DNA of 64,000 nucleotides from Sulfurospirillum diekertiae (GCF_002162315.1 NZ_CP021416.1:2554207-2618206), one strand, 5' to 3'; shown: positions 26,931-36,183, counted from the stretch's first letter. Numbers and translations are program-made. Notes: generated by a model from the sequence alone, not told the origin.

Positions 26931-26966
26931 GAGTGTCGCAAAGATATCTTTGCGGCGCTCCTTTTT
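26931..26966 (+). terminator. Terminator after the CDGSH gene
   Basis: GAGTGTCGCAAAG (26931-26943) pairs with CTTTGCGGCGCTC (26948-26960) through 13 bp including two G-U pairs, followed by CTTTTTC. It ends the yceI-pirin-CDGSH unit. Confidence 0.85.
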
Positions 26967-27031
26967 CTGCTCCTTTGAAAATCCCTTTATTCGTGTATAA
27001 TTGCTAAAAAACAATACAAAGGTCTCTTTTC

Positions 27032-27946
27032 ATGCCAAAACATCCAACTCTTTTACACCAATTTCGCTCTTTTTGTCTCCAAAATCATGTCGATGATATG
27101 GAAAAAGCCATTGAGTATTTTTCTGTATTTGGAGGAACAAGCTGGAAAGTGGACATGCACAAGCCTCTTTTAGAGCTTATTGAGACTAAGATTTTCAAAA
27201 ATTATCCTTATATTCATAGCGACATTGCCAAAATAACCTTCAGCAACAAACTCAGCCATACACTTTTAAGCGCTATGGCAACGGGCGATCGTCGAGTGCA
27301 TTCAACCTTTAAGCGAGCCCACATTAGCCGAGAAGAAGGTGAATCAGCGCTTGATACACTTTTGGACAGCGCACTGATTCGTTTCGAGTATTCGCTGGAA
27401 CGTCCTGTCAATGCCGATGATGATAACTCCGATAAACTAAGTTTTATGACCCCTTTTATGCGCTTTTGGTTTGCCTTTGTCTCCCCGTTTTATAAGACGA
27501 TCAAAGAGGGCGATTACAGTGAAGTTGAAAAATCATTTGCCTCTCGCGAACAAGAATTTTATGAACTCATCTTTAAAAAACTCTCATTTGAGCTTTTGCG
27601 TAAAATAATGATCGAAGATCCTATCGTAGAGGTGGGAAGTTATTGGGATAAAAACGCTGAAATTGATATTCTGGCTAAAACACAATCAGGAAAACTCATC
27701 GCAGGAAGTACCAAATACAAAAATACTAAAGTGAAAAAAACCGAACTTACCAAACTTAAAGAGCAATGTGCCAAAGCAGATTTTGAGCCTGATCTGTTTG
27801 TGATTCTCTCCAAAAGTGGGTTTACTTCTGAACTCAAAGCACTGAAAGGTGATGACCTTAAACTCTTTACGATCAAAAGCATGAAAGCCTTAGTGGAAGA
27901 TGTGAGCGAAAAAGAGTTAATTCCATGTGAGGGGAAAAAATATTAA
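27032..27946 (+). CDS. DUF234-type protein without ATPase domain
   Basis: A 304-residue cytoplasmic protein resembling the C-terminal DUF234 module of archaeal-type ATPases. It has a winged-helix-like region (residues ~70-130, STFKRAHISREEGESALDTLLDSALI) and a PD-(D/E)XK nuclease-like core (VGSYWDKNAEIDILAKTQSGKLIAGSTKYK). The usual N-terminal AAA domain is absent, as in other Campylobacterota homologues I recall. The catalytic pattern is degenerate (STKYK in place of ExK), so nuclease activity is doubtful. Function unknown. Confidence 0.65.
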   Translation: MPKHPTLLHQFRSFCLQNHVDDMEKAIEYFSVFGGTSWKVDMHKPLLELIETKIFKNYPYIHSDIAKITFSNKLSHTLLSAMATGDRRVHSTFKRAHISREEGESALDTLLDSALIRFEYSLERPVNADDDNSDKLSFMTPFMRFWFAFVSPFYKTIKEGDYSEVEKSFASREQEFYELIFKKLSFELLRKIMIEDPIVEVGSYWDKNAEIDILAKTQSGKLIAGSTKYKNTKVKKTELTKLKEQCAKADFEPDLFVILSKSGFTSELKALKGDDLKLFTIKSMKALVEDVSEKELIPCEGKKY

Positions 27947-27952
27947 CACGCA

Positions 27953-27980
27953 TAAAAAAGGGGTTTTACTCCCTTTTTTA
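27953..27980 (+). terminator. Bidirectional terminator
   Basis: TAAAAAAGGG (27953-27962) pairs with CCCTTTTTTA (27971-27980), giving A and T runs on the two sides. It sits between the DUF234 gene and the opposing small ORF at 28000-28080. Confidence 0.85.
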
Positions 27981-27999
27981 TACGATTGCCCTTGGTAAA

Positions 28000-28080
28000 T
28001 TATCGCGCTAGAACAACACAGGTTGCGACAAAGGCGACGACCTCAGGGGTGTATTTGATGTAATTTATCCATACACGCAT
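28000..28080 (-). CDS. Predicted 26-residue membrane small protein
   Basis: A short ORF begins ATG at 28080 after AAAAGGATGGGTC, a usable ribosome site, and ends TAA at 28000-28002. The product starts MRVWINYIKYTPE and ends in a hydrophobic helix VVAFVATCVVLAR. Single-helix proteins of this size often join membrane complexes. A terminator suited to it lies at 27953-27980. No family is recognised. It would be missed by standard length cutoffs. Confidence 0.5.
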   Translation of the reverse strand: MRVWINYIKYTPEVVAFVATCVVLAR

Positions 28081-28134
28081 GACCCATCCTTTTGTTGTGA
28101 TATTGACAACCTAAGCATACTTCGTTCCAAAGCG

Positions 28135-29109
28135 TTACATGTAACGCTCATACGCTTCAATTTTTTCATGCAGTTTGAGGGCTAAATAGTGATGGGCATA
28201 GCCAAGTTCACTCAAAATCATCTTTGCCTCTTCAAGATACTTTCGTTTTTTCGCTTCATCCCAGTGTTTGGGAGGTACACCCAAATTGGTAATACGATCG
28301 GCAAGTTTGACCAGTGCTACGCAGTTTTGACGTTTTTTAAGCCGCTCAAGACTGTCTTGCATCTGCACCTCTTTAGAAGGGAGCGTTTTATCTTTGGTAA
28401 GCGCTTGTACCCCTTTAGCGATCACTTCACTATTCCCTGCTAAAGAGCTCTCTTTGGTGATTTGGGTGGTTGTATCTTCATTAACATCATGCAAAAGTGC
28501 ACAAGCAATGGCAACATTGTTTTCATCGAAACTCAGTGGCTCCATGTAAAGAGCGTTAATGACTTCACTGGCAACACTTAAAAGATGCATTGAGTAAGGC
28601 AAGCCGTGTGGCGTCTTTTGCTCACCATGTGCAAGAAGGGCAAAAGCAAGATTTTCCTTGAAAAATTCCACACTAAAAAGCTCTTTCGGTAAAGTCTCAT
28701 TCATGCGTTTGACCTGAGGTAAAGAGGGCTTTTTGCCTTTTTCGATTTTGGCATAGTGCGCCTCTTCTTCATCCTCGCTGTAGAAAAACAGATAACTGCC
28801 CTCCTCGCAGACAAACTCCAACTCCTCAAAACGCTCATGCTCGCCAACAGTGGCATAAAGGTTTACATGTAAAATCTTTGTGAACATTTCACTAGGAGAA
28901 TAAGGCGTTTTTGCAGGCGGAAGAGGAATGGTATCGAACTTGAAAAACTCAAAATAACCCAAAGAACCACCTGCAACATGAAAATTAATGGTGAGACTTT
29001 TAGGTTTCCCCTCTTTGAGATAAACAATTTCAATGAGCGCATGCATTGTATAAAGACCTATGACTTCACACCCTTCAATGTCGTTTAAATAAGCCCATTT
29101 TTTATCCAT
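28135..29109 (-). CDS. HD-domain hydrolase (SpoT-hydrolase-like)
   Basis: A 324-residue cytoplasmic protein. The C-terminal half is a metal-dependent HD domain related to the (p)ppGpp hydrolase fold: GEQKTPHGLPYSMHLLSVASEV, the HD pair in ACALLHDVNEDTTTQI, and LVKLADRITNLGVPPKHW. The N-terminal ~150 residues are of unknown fold. No synthetase domain is present, so it may hydrolyse alarmones or other nucleotides. The gene ends YM-stop in a TTACATGTAA copy (28135-28144); another copy (29119-29128) overlaps its ribosome-site region. Confidence 0.8.
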   Translation of the reverse strand: MDKKWAYLNDIEGCEVIGLYTMHALIEIVYLKEGKPKSLTINFHVAGGSLGYFEFFKFDTIPLPPAKTPYSPSEMFTKILHVNLYATVGEHERFEELEFVCEEGSYLFFYSEDEEEAHYAKIEKGKKPSLPQVKRMNETLPKELFSVEFFKENLAFALLAHGEQKTPHGLPYSMHLLSVASEVINALYMEPLSFDENNVAIACALLHDVNEDTTTQITKESSLAGNSEVIAKGVQALTKDKTLPSKEVQMQDSLERLKKRQNCVALVKLADRITNLGVPPKHWDEAKKRKYLEEAKMILSELGYAHHYLALKLHEKIEAYERYM

Positions 29110-29137
29110 AAGTGACCTTTACATGTAAAGAGTGTAA

Positions 29138-29344
29138 CTACTTTTTACAGAGTTCATCAAACCATACGTCATTTTCAGAAGAACGGTTCATTTTGGAGCG
29201 TAAAAGCGTTTCGCGTACCGAGACTAAATCCTCTAATTCTAAGAACTCTAACATTGAAAATGAAGAAATTGGAGCGTTTGGATCAGATTCTATCAATTTT
29301 TCGATTTCTTCTATAAGTGCCATTTTATCGGCATTCTCTGGCAT
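29138..29344 (-). CDS. Small hypothetical acidic protein
   Basis: A 68-residue, helix-rich acidic protein (MPENADKMALIEEIEKLIESDP...). AAAGG seven bases before ATG 29344 favours this start over ATG 29365 or 29359. No domain is recognised. It lies upstream of the HD-domain gene on the same strand, 28 bp away, and may be co-transcribed with it. Confidence 0.6.
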   Translation of the reverse strand: MPENADKMALIEEIEKLIESDPNAPISSFSMLEFLELEDLVSVRETLLRSKMNRSSENDVWFDELCKK

Positions 29345-29438
29345 TCGTTGACCTTTCATTAACAAACTATGATTGGTTTTATTGTATAATACCTAACATT
29401 TCATGCAGATTAGTTTCTGTAACTTATAAGGAAAATGA

Positions 29439-30158
29439 ATGAAAAAACACATTTTATGGTTAGTTGCGCTTCTTTCTAGCACACTTTTTGCCGCAACAGA
29501 CGCACAGATTGTTGAACACTTTAAATCAACGATTCAAGTACCCAATATTACCATTGAAGTTGTCTCACGCAAAAGCGTTGATGGCATTGATGGCATGGAT
29601 TTCGTGACTCTAAATCTTACCGATGGAACACGTTCACAAAAACTCAGCATCTTTACCAAAGATGATTTGATTTTCCCTGATGTTATCAGCATCAAACAAG
29701 GTGGAAGCATCAAAGAGATGATGGAGATGGCAGAGCTTCAGAAAAAGCTTTCAGCAATCTACAAAAAAGAGGAAAAGAAAAATGTCATCTCTTTAGGCAA
29801 TGACCCTAAAAAAGATACATTGGTAGTTTTTACCGATCCTGAATGCCCTTACTGCAGACAAGAACTTGCTCAAATCGAACAAAGACTTACAACCAATAAC
29901 CTTAAGTTGATTTTTACACCGGTTCATGAGCGAAGCTCTCTTGAAAAAGCAGCCGTTATCTACACTGAAACCGCTAAAGCTAAAACCGATGCTGAAAAAA
30001 TTAAAATCTTGAAAAAATACTACGATGAAAACGTCAAATTTGATCAAAAAGTTAGCGATGCTGAAGTCGCTCACATTGATGAACTTAAAAACAAATACTT
30101 TGGTGCTGGCATCAAAGGCGTCCCATTTATCGTTAAAGAGAAAGAGCTTTTAAAATAG
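29439..30158 (+). CDS. Periplasmic thiol:disulfide interchange protein, DsbC/DsbG-like
   Basis: A 239-residue secreted protein with a signal peptide (HILWLVALLSSTLFA) and a thioredoxin-like domain bearing the active site CPYC in VFTDPECPYCRQEL near residue 135. The cis-Pro loop is seen as GVPFIV near the C-terminus. The N-terminal ~100 residues fit the DsbC dimerisation module. It shuffles or reduces disulfides in periplasmic proteins. Terminator-like hairpin follows at 30171. Confidence 0.85.
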   Translation: MKKHILWLVALLSSTLFAATDAQIVEHFKSTIQVPNITIEVVSRKSVDGIDGMDFVTLNLTDGTRSQKLSIFTKDDLIFPDVISIKQGGSIKEMMEMAELQKKLSAIYKKEEKKNVISLGNDPKKDTLVVFTDPECPYCRQELAQIEQRLTTNNLKLIFTPVHERSSLEKAAVIYTETAKAKTDAEKIKILKKYYDENVKFDQKVSDAEVAHIDELKNKYFGAGIKGVPFIVKEKELLK

Positions 30159-30170
30159 TCTTCGCCTTTC

Positions 30171-30194
30171 TATCCCGCTCGTAAGGGCGGGATA
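30171..30194 (+). terminator. Hairpin after dsb-like gene
   Basis: TATCCCGC (30171-30178) pairs with GCGGGATA (30187-30194), followed by ACTTTATG. GC-rich stem but weak T tail. Confidence 0.6.
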
Positions 30195-30216
30195 ACTTTA
30201 TGTTAAAGAGGTTCGT

Positions 30217-31356
30217 ATGACAGAGATCGTCCTTTTTGCGTGCATTGGTGTGTTACTGGCTTCTACCATAACTCTGTTTATACTTCTTCAAAACCAAAAA
30301 AAACAAACAACCCCTCAAAATATTACTTCTTTCGATGATATTTTTCAATCGATTCCTATACCCTTTCTTTACAAAAAAGAGAATAGACTTTATTACAATA
30401 AAGCGTTTGAAAAAGCGTTTGGAACTTTTTTTAAAGCAACCATAGATCATATTAGTACGCTTCCAAAAAAAGGTGAGCACCCTCTTTTACTCACGTTTGA
30501 CAACAATATACCGAAGCAAACAACCGTTCATATGACAACCCTCTTTGATGAACAAAATAATATTATAGGCTTTACAGCGCTGATAGTTGACATATCAGCG
30601 CTTCATAAAAGCAAAGAGCTCCTCTTAACGCAAAAAGAAAGATTAGAACTTGCCCTTGAAGGAAGTGATGAAGCTTTTTGGGATTGGGATATGAAAAGCG
30701 ATGATGTCTTTTACTCTCAAAAGTGGAAACAGCTCATGGGGTATAATGAGACTGAAACCCCTTCAACACTCTCCTCATGGCTTAATTTAGTCCATTCTAA
30801 AGATATGGCTCTGGTCAATGAACGCCTTAAAGCACATCTTGATGGTCATAGCGAATATTTCATGGTTGATCATCGCATTCGTCAAAGTGAGCCTCTTCGT
30901 TGGGTGAAGGTTCGAGGTCGCGTCATTCGTGGCAAAAATGATCGCAATATCCGTATGGTTGGGATTATTCGTGATATAAGCCAACAAAAAGCCAGTGCCG
31001 CTCAAGAAGCTATAGAACACGAACGATTTATCGCTTTTGTAGAACATATTCCCGCTCCAGCCTTTATAAAAAATTCGCAAGGGAAGTATCTTTATATGAA
31101 CCAAGCGTATCAAAAATTTATCGGCTTTAAAACATGGAAAAATAGAAATGCCGCCGATATTTTTGACTCTCATACTGCCGAAGAAATTGCCGAAACGGAT
31201 CGCCTTTCTCTTTATGAAGGGATTGTGACACACGATATTAGCTTACCAACTGCAGAGGGAACCAAAAGTTATTTTCATCTTTATAAATTTGGTATTGAAA
31301 GCGAAAATGAAAAATTACTCTGTGGCTTTGGTATTAACAAACCGTTCAAAGAGTAA
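30217..31356 (+). CDS. Membrane-anchored multi-PAS protein without output domain
   Basis: A 379-residue protein with one N-terminal transmembrane helix (IVLFACIGVLLASTITLFILLQ) and three PAS-like units: a first near 40-130, a PAS/PAC pair near 145-265 (FWDWDMKSDDVFYSQKWKQLMGY ... MVGIIRDISQQKA), and a third near 270-370 (IPAPAFIKNSQGKYLYMNQAYQKFIGF). No kinase, GGDEF or EAL domain follows and the next gene begins after 107 bp. It may sense through partners such as the next two-component pair. It could be a truncated relative of a longer sensor. Confidence 0.8.
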   Translation: MTEIVLFACIGVLLASTITLFILLQNQKKQTTPQNITSFDDIFQSIPIPFLYKKENRLYYNKAFEKAFGTFFKATIDHISTLPKKGEHPLLLTFDNNIPKQTTVHMTTLFDEQNNIIGFTALIVDISALHKSKELLLTQKERLELALEGSDEAFWDWDMKSDDVFYSQKWKQLMGYNETETPSTLSSWLNLVHSKDMALVNERLKAHLDGHSEYFMVDHRIRQSEPLRWVKVRGRVIRGKNDRNIRMVGIIRDISQQKASAAQEAIEHERFIAFVEHIPAPAFIKNSQGKYLYMNQAYQKFIGFKTWKNRNAADIFDSHTAEEIAETDRLSLYEGIVTHDISLPTAEGTKSYFHLYKFGIESENEKLLCGFGINKPFKE

Positions 31357-31463
31357 GTGTATTATTTGACAAGATTTTGGGCAGAGGTCGTCTCCAGCCA
31401 ACTGTTTTGGCATTGCAAAGACTTTTGATACATGCCCCTATAAAATCACGATAGGACAAAACC

Positions 31464-32144
31464 ATGCAACCCAACCTTTTGATGATTGAAGATGATGTCG
31501 AACTCGCAGAAATTTTATGCAATTTTTTAAAACGCTACAACATCATCGTGACCAACTATGAAGACCCGTATCTAGGCATTAGCGCCTTAAGCCTCACCAA
31601 ATATGACCTGCTGATTTTAGACCTTTCCCTGCCAGGTATGGATGGATTAGAAATTTGCAAAGAAGTCCGTTCTAAAAGTGATATTCCTATTATCATCTCC
31701 TCTGCTAGAAGCGATTTGGAAGATAAAATCGTAGGTCTAGAGCTCGGAGCGGATGATTATTTACCCAAACCTTATGAGCCTAAAGAGCTTTATGCACGCA
31801 TTATGAGTGTACTGAGACGCTACAAAAAAAGTCACTCCACAGCAGAAGAAGTCTCAACATCCGCTCTTATCCTTAAAGAAGAGAGTCATACTATTTTATT
31901 TAACAACGCCCCTCTTACACTAACCCCTGCTGAATATGATGTATTAGGACACCTCATCAAAAAAAATAACTGCGTTGTTTCTCGAACGGAACTGTTAAAT
32001 AGCACACTTAGTCTGAATGAAGATAACGAAAGCAGAAGTCTTGATGTCCTTATTAGTCGCATTAGAACCAAACTAGGAGAAAGCTCTAAAGAACCTCATT
32101 TCATTCACTCCGTACGGGGCATCGGCTATAGGCTTCAAGCATGA
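31464..32144 (+). CDS. OmpR/PhoB family response regulator
   Basis: A 226-residue regulator. The receiver has LLMIEDDVELAE, the phospho-Asp in LLILDLSLPGMDGLEI, and LPKPYEPKEL; the C-terminal winged helix shows LTLTPAEYDVLGHLIKKNNCVVSRTELLN and SRSLDVLISRIRTKLGE...SVRGIGYRL. Its stop overlaps the ATG of the following kinase gene. The pair resembles the ArsRS/CprRS-type systems of Campylobacterota, but the signal is unknown. Confidence 0.92.
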   Translation: MQPNLLMIEDDVELAEILCNFLKRYNIIVTNYEDPYLGISALSLTKYDLLILDLSLPGMDGLEICKEVRSKSDIPIIISSARSDLEDKIVGLELGADDYLPKPYEPKELYARIMSVLRRYKKSHSTAEEVSTSALILKEESHTILFNNAPLTLTPAEYDVLGHLIKKNNCVVSRTELLNSTLSLNEDNESRSLDVLISRIRTKLGESSKEPHFIHSVRGIGYRLQA

Positions 32145-33371
32145 GATGGTATCATTCAATTATTACACGTATTACACTTATCTTTGCACTCGCGCTTATC
32201 GGGATTGGTGCTATCTTTTTTTTCACTCACCATGCATGAGCGAGAGACCAACCTAAGGCGTATGCACGATTATTCGCATCTTGCTGTGCGTTCATCTGTT
32301 GACCCTTTCACCAAACAACTTGATTTTAGTAAGCTTGATGAAATGGGTTTTATTCTTGTTGAAGATAAAAAACTTCGAGAGAAGCTTCTCTCCTTGCCTA
32401 AACCACCTCGTCCTTTTCCGATAAGACAGATGGAAGAGAAGATGCGATTTGCATTGGATGTCATTCCCTATGGCATTCATATCTATGCTATTTTACAAAA
32501 AAGGAACGATGAGCCTGTGATCTTAGAAGTGCCTTTTGAAAAAGAGGTGTTTCCTCAAATTCTTTTTCCGTTTTTAACCTTTGCCTTTGTGATTTTCCTT
32601 TACATTGGCATTATTCGAAGTATTCTTCCCCTTAAAACACTCAGAGAGAAGATCAAATACTTTGCCAATGGTGATTATGACATTACATGTAAAAGTACGA
32701 AAAAAGATGAAATCGCTGCTCTTGCCAATGAATTTGACAGCGCTGTCATCAAAATCAAAGCATTACGCGATTCAAGGCAACTCTTTTTGCGCAATATTAT
32801 GCACGAACTGAAAACACCGATTACGAAGGGGAAACTTGCCGCTGAAATGATCGAAGATGCCACCTATACCAAGATATTGCAAAACGTTTTCAAGCGCCAA
32901 GAAGCGCTCTTAGAAGAGTTCTCGCGCATTGAAAAATTGAGTGCCGATGAACTTAAGCTGGAAATCAAGCACTATCACATTGAAGATGTAGTAGACTTTG
33001 CCCTTGATATTTTAGATGATAAACAAGAGAGTATTACCTGTAAGCTCACTCCTGCTGAGCTCCATGTCGATTTTGAGCTTTTTGGTGTGGCACTCAAAAA
33101 CCTTTTAGACAACGGCGTTAATTACTCTACCGATCATCATGTATTCTTGTGTAATGATGCTAAAAGTATCACCATTTCCAACAAAGGGCCTGCTCTAGAG
33201 TTCTCATTAGAGCGTTATGCAGAGCCTTATTTTTTAGAAGGTAAAAAACAAAAAAGCTCCCGTGGTCTTGGGTTTGGTCTGTTTATCACCTGGCACGTCA
33301 TTCGGTTACATGGCATGAAACTTGCCTATAAACATGAAGGCGATACCAACTATTTTTATATTTACATGTAA
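32141..33371 (+). pseudogene. Sensor histidine kinase, frameshifted in a T8 tract
   Basis: The gene begins ATG 32141 (ATGA overlap with the regulator) and encodes a first transmembrane helix (ITRITLIFALALIGIGAIFF). At the T8 run 32216-32223 the frame ends after a few codons; removing one T restores it into SLTMHERETNLRRMHDYSH and the rest of the kinase: second helix (FPFLTFAFVIFLYIGIIRSI), HAMP-like segment, phospho-acceptor NIMHELKTPITKGKL, N box LKNLLDNGVNYS and GLGFGLFITWHVI. Sequencing error, phase variation or RNA-polymerase slippage could explain it. The last codons YM-stop lie in a TTACATGTAA copy. Confidence 0.8.
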
Positions 33372-33392
33372 TGGTAAGAAGGAGAGAAATTT

Positions 33393-34001
33393 ATGGCATA
33401 TTCAGTGGGTATTTTTATCTTTGACAATGTTGAAGTCCTTGATTTTGCGGGTCCTTATGAAGTCTTCACAACTGCATCACGTGTCTTTAACAAAACGGCT
33501 TCTTCTCCAGAAAACCTTGCTTTTGAAGTCTTTACGGTTGGTAAAACTAAACAATCTATTTACGCAAGAGCTGGGCTGAAACTGCACCCTGATTATTCCA
33601 TTACTTCACATCCAACACCCGATCTTTTACTCATTCCTGGTGGCGTGGTGACCAAAGAACTCGAAGACAACGATATTATTTCTTGGATCAAAAGCACCTC
33701 ATCTCACACTACCATCACCGCTTCTATCTGCACAGGTGCTTTTTTGTTAGCAAAAGCAGGACTACTTGAAGGCAAATCCTCAACAACCCATTGGGAAGAC
33801 ATTGATGATCTTCGTACCCTATTTCCAACGTTACATGTAGAAGAAAACAGGCGGTGGGTCGATGAAGGCTCGATCGTCACCTCCGCAGGCATTTCGGCTG
33901 GCATCGACATGAGTTTGCACCTTGTAGAGCGCCTGATGGGGCAAGAATTAGCCATTAATACCGCCAAACAGATGGAGTTTGATTGGACGCAAAACAGCTA
34001 A
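33393..34001 (+). CDS. DJ-1/PfpI family protein (GlxA-like domain)
   Basis: A 202-residue cytoplasmic protein of the class I glutamine-amidotransferase-like superfamily. Motifs are GIFIFDNVEVLDFAGPYEVF, the nucleophile elbow ASICTGAFLLAKAGLLEG with the reactive Cys, and THWEDIDDL. The sequence is closest to the isonitrile-hydratase-like/GlxA sensor group but lacks an AraC domain. It lies 21 bp after the kinase gene, with a good ribosome site. The substrate is unknown. Confidence 0.85.
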   Translation: MAYSVGIFIFDNVEVLDFAGPYEVFTTASRVFNKTASSPENLAFEVFTVGKTKQSIYARAGLKLHPDYSITSHPTPDLLLIPGGVVTKELEDNDIISWIKSTSSHTTITASICTGAFLLAKAGLLEGKSSTTHWEDIDDLRTLFPTLHVEENRRWVDEGSIVTSAGISAGIDMSLHLVERLMGQELAINTAKQMEFDWTQNS

Positions 34002-34140
34002 ACTCTCTGATCTTCAAAAAGGCTACTTTATATAACTTTTTATTTTTGTTGTCTAAAATTCTTTACATGTAAAGATAAACGATGAAATGAGAATAAATAA
34101 AAAAACCAGTTCCCCATTTTTATGTCATAAGTAGGCTAAT

Positions 34141-34617
34141 ATGGATCAAGCAATAATGGTAAGAGAAAAATCTGTTTACATATTCATGTATGATGATGGC
34201 AAACGTGTTCTTAGCGCACTCGCATTTCTAACAATGATCATATTAGGGTTAGGATTTATGTGTTTAAATCAATGGGTTACTTTAATCTTTGGTGGATTAG
34301 TCGTTGTTGTAGGAATATGTAAATTTGTAGATGCTTGCTTTTTCAAACGTATAATAATAAATAAAACTCATATTACAAAAGAGTGGTTGTACTTTGGAAA
34401 ACGAAGTATCAAGCTTTCCAATCTGCAAGTTGGCGTTGTAAAAGGATTGTGGAGTGGCACAATTTTTTTTCATCAAAAAGACAGCATTGGGTTAAATCGA
34501 ATTCCTATCCAACTTGAAGTACTTCCAATTGGAAACACAGGGTTTAATCTAATTAGAAAGATACTCATTCAAAAAGGAATAATTACCGGTGATGAGCGCT
34601 CATGGAACAATTCATAG
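34141..34617 (+). CDS. Hypothetical membrane protein
   Basis: A 158-residue protein with two adjacent transmembrane helices (VLSALAFLTMIILGLGFMCL and VTLIFGGLVVVVGICKFVDACFF) followed by a soluble part of about 90 residues that could form a PH-like or YcxB-like fold. No clear ribosome site is visible before ATG 34141; ATG 34156 is an alternative. It is more AT-rich than its neighbours and has no evident operon partner. Confidence 0.55.
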   Translation: MDQAIMVREKSVYIFMYDDGKRVLSALAFLTMIILGLGFMCLNQWVTLIFGGLVVVVGICKFVDACFFKRIIINKTHITKEWLYFGKRSIKLSNLQVGVVKGLWSGTIFFHQKDSIGLNRIPIQLEVLPIGNTGFNLIRKILIQKGIITGDERSWNNS

Positions 34618-34674
34618 AAAATAAAGCGGACAAGCTACTTTTATCGCTATTTTTGCTCCATATTTTGTTCTTTA

Positions 34675-35745
34675 TCAACCTCTCTTAATCTTCAAAATAC
34701 TCTGACAAACTCCTAAATGATCGATAATTTCATCGACTTTTAATCCCGCCATTTCGATTAGCTTGATAAAGTCTTTTGAGTGGTACATCTTACTGCATCC
34801 ATTTGCCATGGCGGTGAAATAAGGCGAGGTGTTGATGATGCAAAATGCCGATGTTTCAAAGCGTTGCCTGTCCCAAAATGGCTCCATGATGCAAAGCAAG
34901 GTCTGCTCATTCATCGCCTCTTTGGCTTTGCTTAAAATGTTGACAATCTCCTCTTCGCTAAAGCAGTCTAAAAACTGGCTCATCCAGATGATGTCAAACC
35001 CTTTGGGAAAGCTGTGCTTTGGGGCTAAAACATTGGCAGGCAAAAGGTCAATCTGCTCACGTAAGCCCGCTTTTTCGATGTTTTCACGCGCTAATGCGAG
35101 CTGTTCTGGCAGATCCATAATGGTTACATGTAAAGCCTTATCGCTCTTTGCGATCAGCATCGAAAACTTCCCTGTATTGCCGCCCACATCTAAAATTTTG
35201 CTCGGTTTGAGACTCAAAAGCTTTTTCACCGCTTCAGGAAACGCGCTGTCGGAGTAAAAATGATCGAAGGTAAACCAACTCTGTTTCGCGTTTTCAGGCA
35301 AGATGGAAAGTGCGGGGTAGATGGTTTCCCATTCGCCAAAGACTTTGAGTCCTGTCGGTTTGCCACTTTTGATCGCCTCATCCAGAGAAAAAAGCCCTTG
35401 GTAATTCACATGGTGGTTGTAGTTCATATTGGCAATGGTCATCGGATCGTTCAGTAAAAAACAACCCGTTTTGGTGATGAAATAAAGCTCGCCTTTTTGC
35501 TTGACGATGTCCGCGCTCAGACTGGTTTCGATCAGTGTTGTGATGCCGTATGTGCTTAGATTGGTCTCTTTTGCCAGCGCTTCGATGCTCAGACCCTCTT
35601 TGTGCTCATAGAGTGCTTTTAAAACGCCTAGATCGCGCATAGAGCGTGCCACTTGAAATACAATCGGTGCAAATGCGATGCGTTGAGCGTTGTACTGTGC
35701 TTCTAGGGCAGAGACACTGTCGTTATCGTTAAAAAATGGATTCAT
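34675..35745 (-). CDS. O-methyltransferase, likely of the polyene cluster
   Basis: A 356-residue protein: an N-terminal winged-helix dimerisation domain (LGVLKALYEHKEGLSIEALAKETNLS) and a class I SAM-methyltransferase domain with the glycine motif ILDVGGNTGKFSMLIA near 190. This is the layout of small-molecule O-methyltransferases (acetylserotonin/hydroxyneurosporene type). It is divergent from the hotdog dehydratase gene that opens the polyketide-like cluster, and aryl-polyene clusters often include such an enzyme to methylate the aryl head group. Membership is inferred from position. Confidence 0.8.
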   Translation of the reverse strand: MNPFFNDNDSVSALEAQYNAQRIAFAPIVFQVARSMRDLGVLKALYEHKEGLSIEALAKETNLSTYGITTLIETSLSADIVKQKGELYFITKTGCFLLNDPMTIANMNYNHHVNYQGLFSLDEAIKSGKPTGLKVFGEWETIYPALSILPENAKQSWFTFDHFYSDSAFPEAVKKLLSLKPSKILDVGGNTGKFSMLIAKSDKALHVTIMDLPEQLALARENIEKAGLREQIDLLPANVLAPKHSFPKGFDIIWMSQFLDCFSEEEIVNILSKAKEAMNEQTLLCIMEPFWDRQRFETSAFCIINTSPYFTAMANGCSKMYHSKDFIKLIEMAGLKVDEIIDHLGVCQSILKIKRG

Positions 35746-35868
35746 TCAAATGTTCCTTATTTTCTAAAAAAGTAAATGAAACCTTAACAGAAAACTCTCT
35801 TTTAAGCTCTTATTTTAACTAGATTTATATAATACGCTTGTTTGTTTTAGAATCGCTGCAAGGAGTGT

Positions 35869-36183
35869 ATGATACTCAACCATTTGTATACGCTTACATG
35901 TAAAGAAGGGGCACGCTTTTGTGTGAGACTTAGCGACGCGTCACATCCCGTTTTTCAAGCGCATTTTCCTACAAATCCTATTCTTCCTGGGTTTATTTTG
36001 CTTGATTTAAGTGCAGAAATTTTAGGAATTGAAATTGTCAAAATTCAAAAAGCAAAATTTTTAAAAAATATTACGCCTCTTAGTGTGCTTTGGTTCGACA
36101 CGCAAACGCACGAAAAAACACTCAAAATTCGTGTCACACAAAATGAACAAAAAGTAGCAGAACTCACTTATGAAAAAAGATGA
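35869..36183 (+). CDS. Hotdog-fold 3-hydroxyacyl dehydratase (ApeI-like)
   Basis: A 104-residue FabZ-like protein. HPVFQAHFPTNPILPGFILLDLSAEI matches the FabZ active-site helix region, including the His and the PxxPG turn. It probably dehydrates ACP-bound beta-hydroxy intermediates to build the polyene. It is shorter than FabZ (~145) but of the usual size for aryl-polyene cluster dehydratases. First gene of a tightly packed + strand operon; overlaps the next gene by 14 bases. Confidence 0.78.
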   Translation: MILNHLYTLTCKEGARFCVRLSDASHPVFQAHFPTNPILPGFILLDLSAEILGIEIVKIQKAKFLKNITPLSVLWFDTQTHEKTLKIRVTQNEQKVAELTYEKR

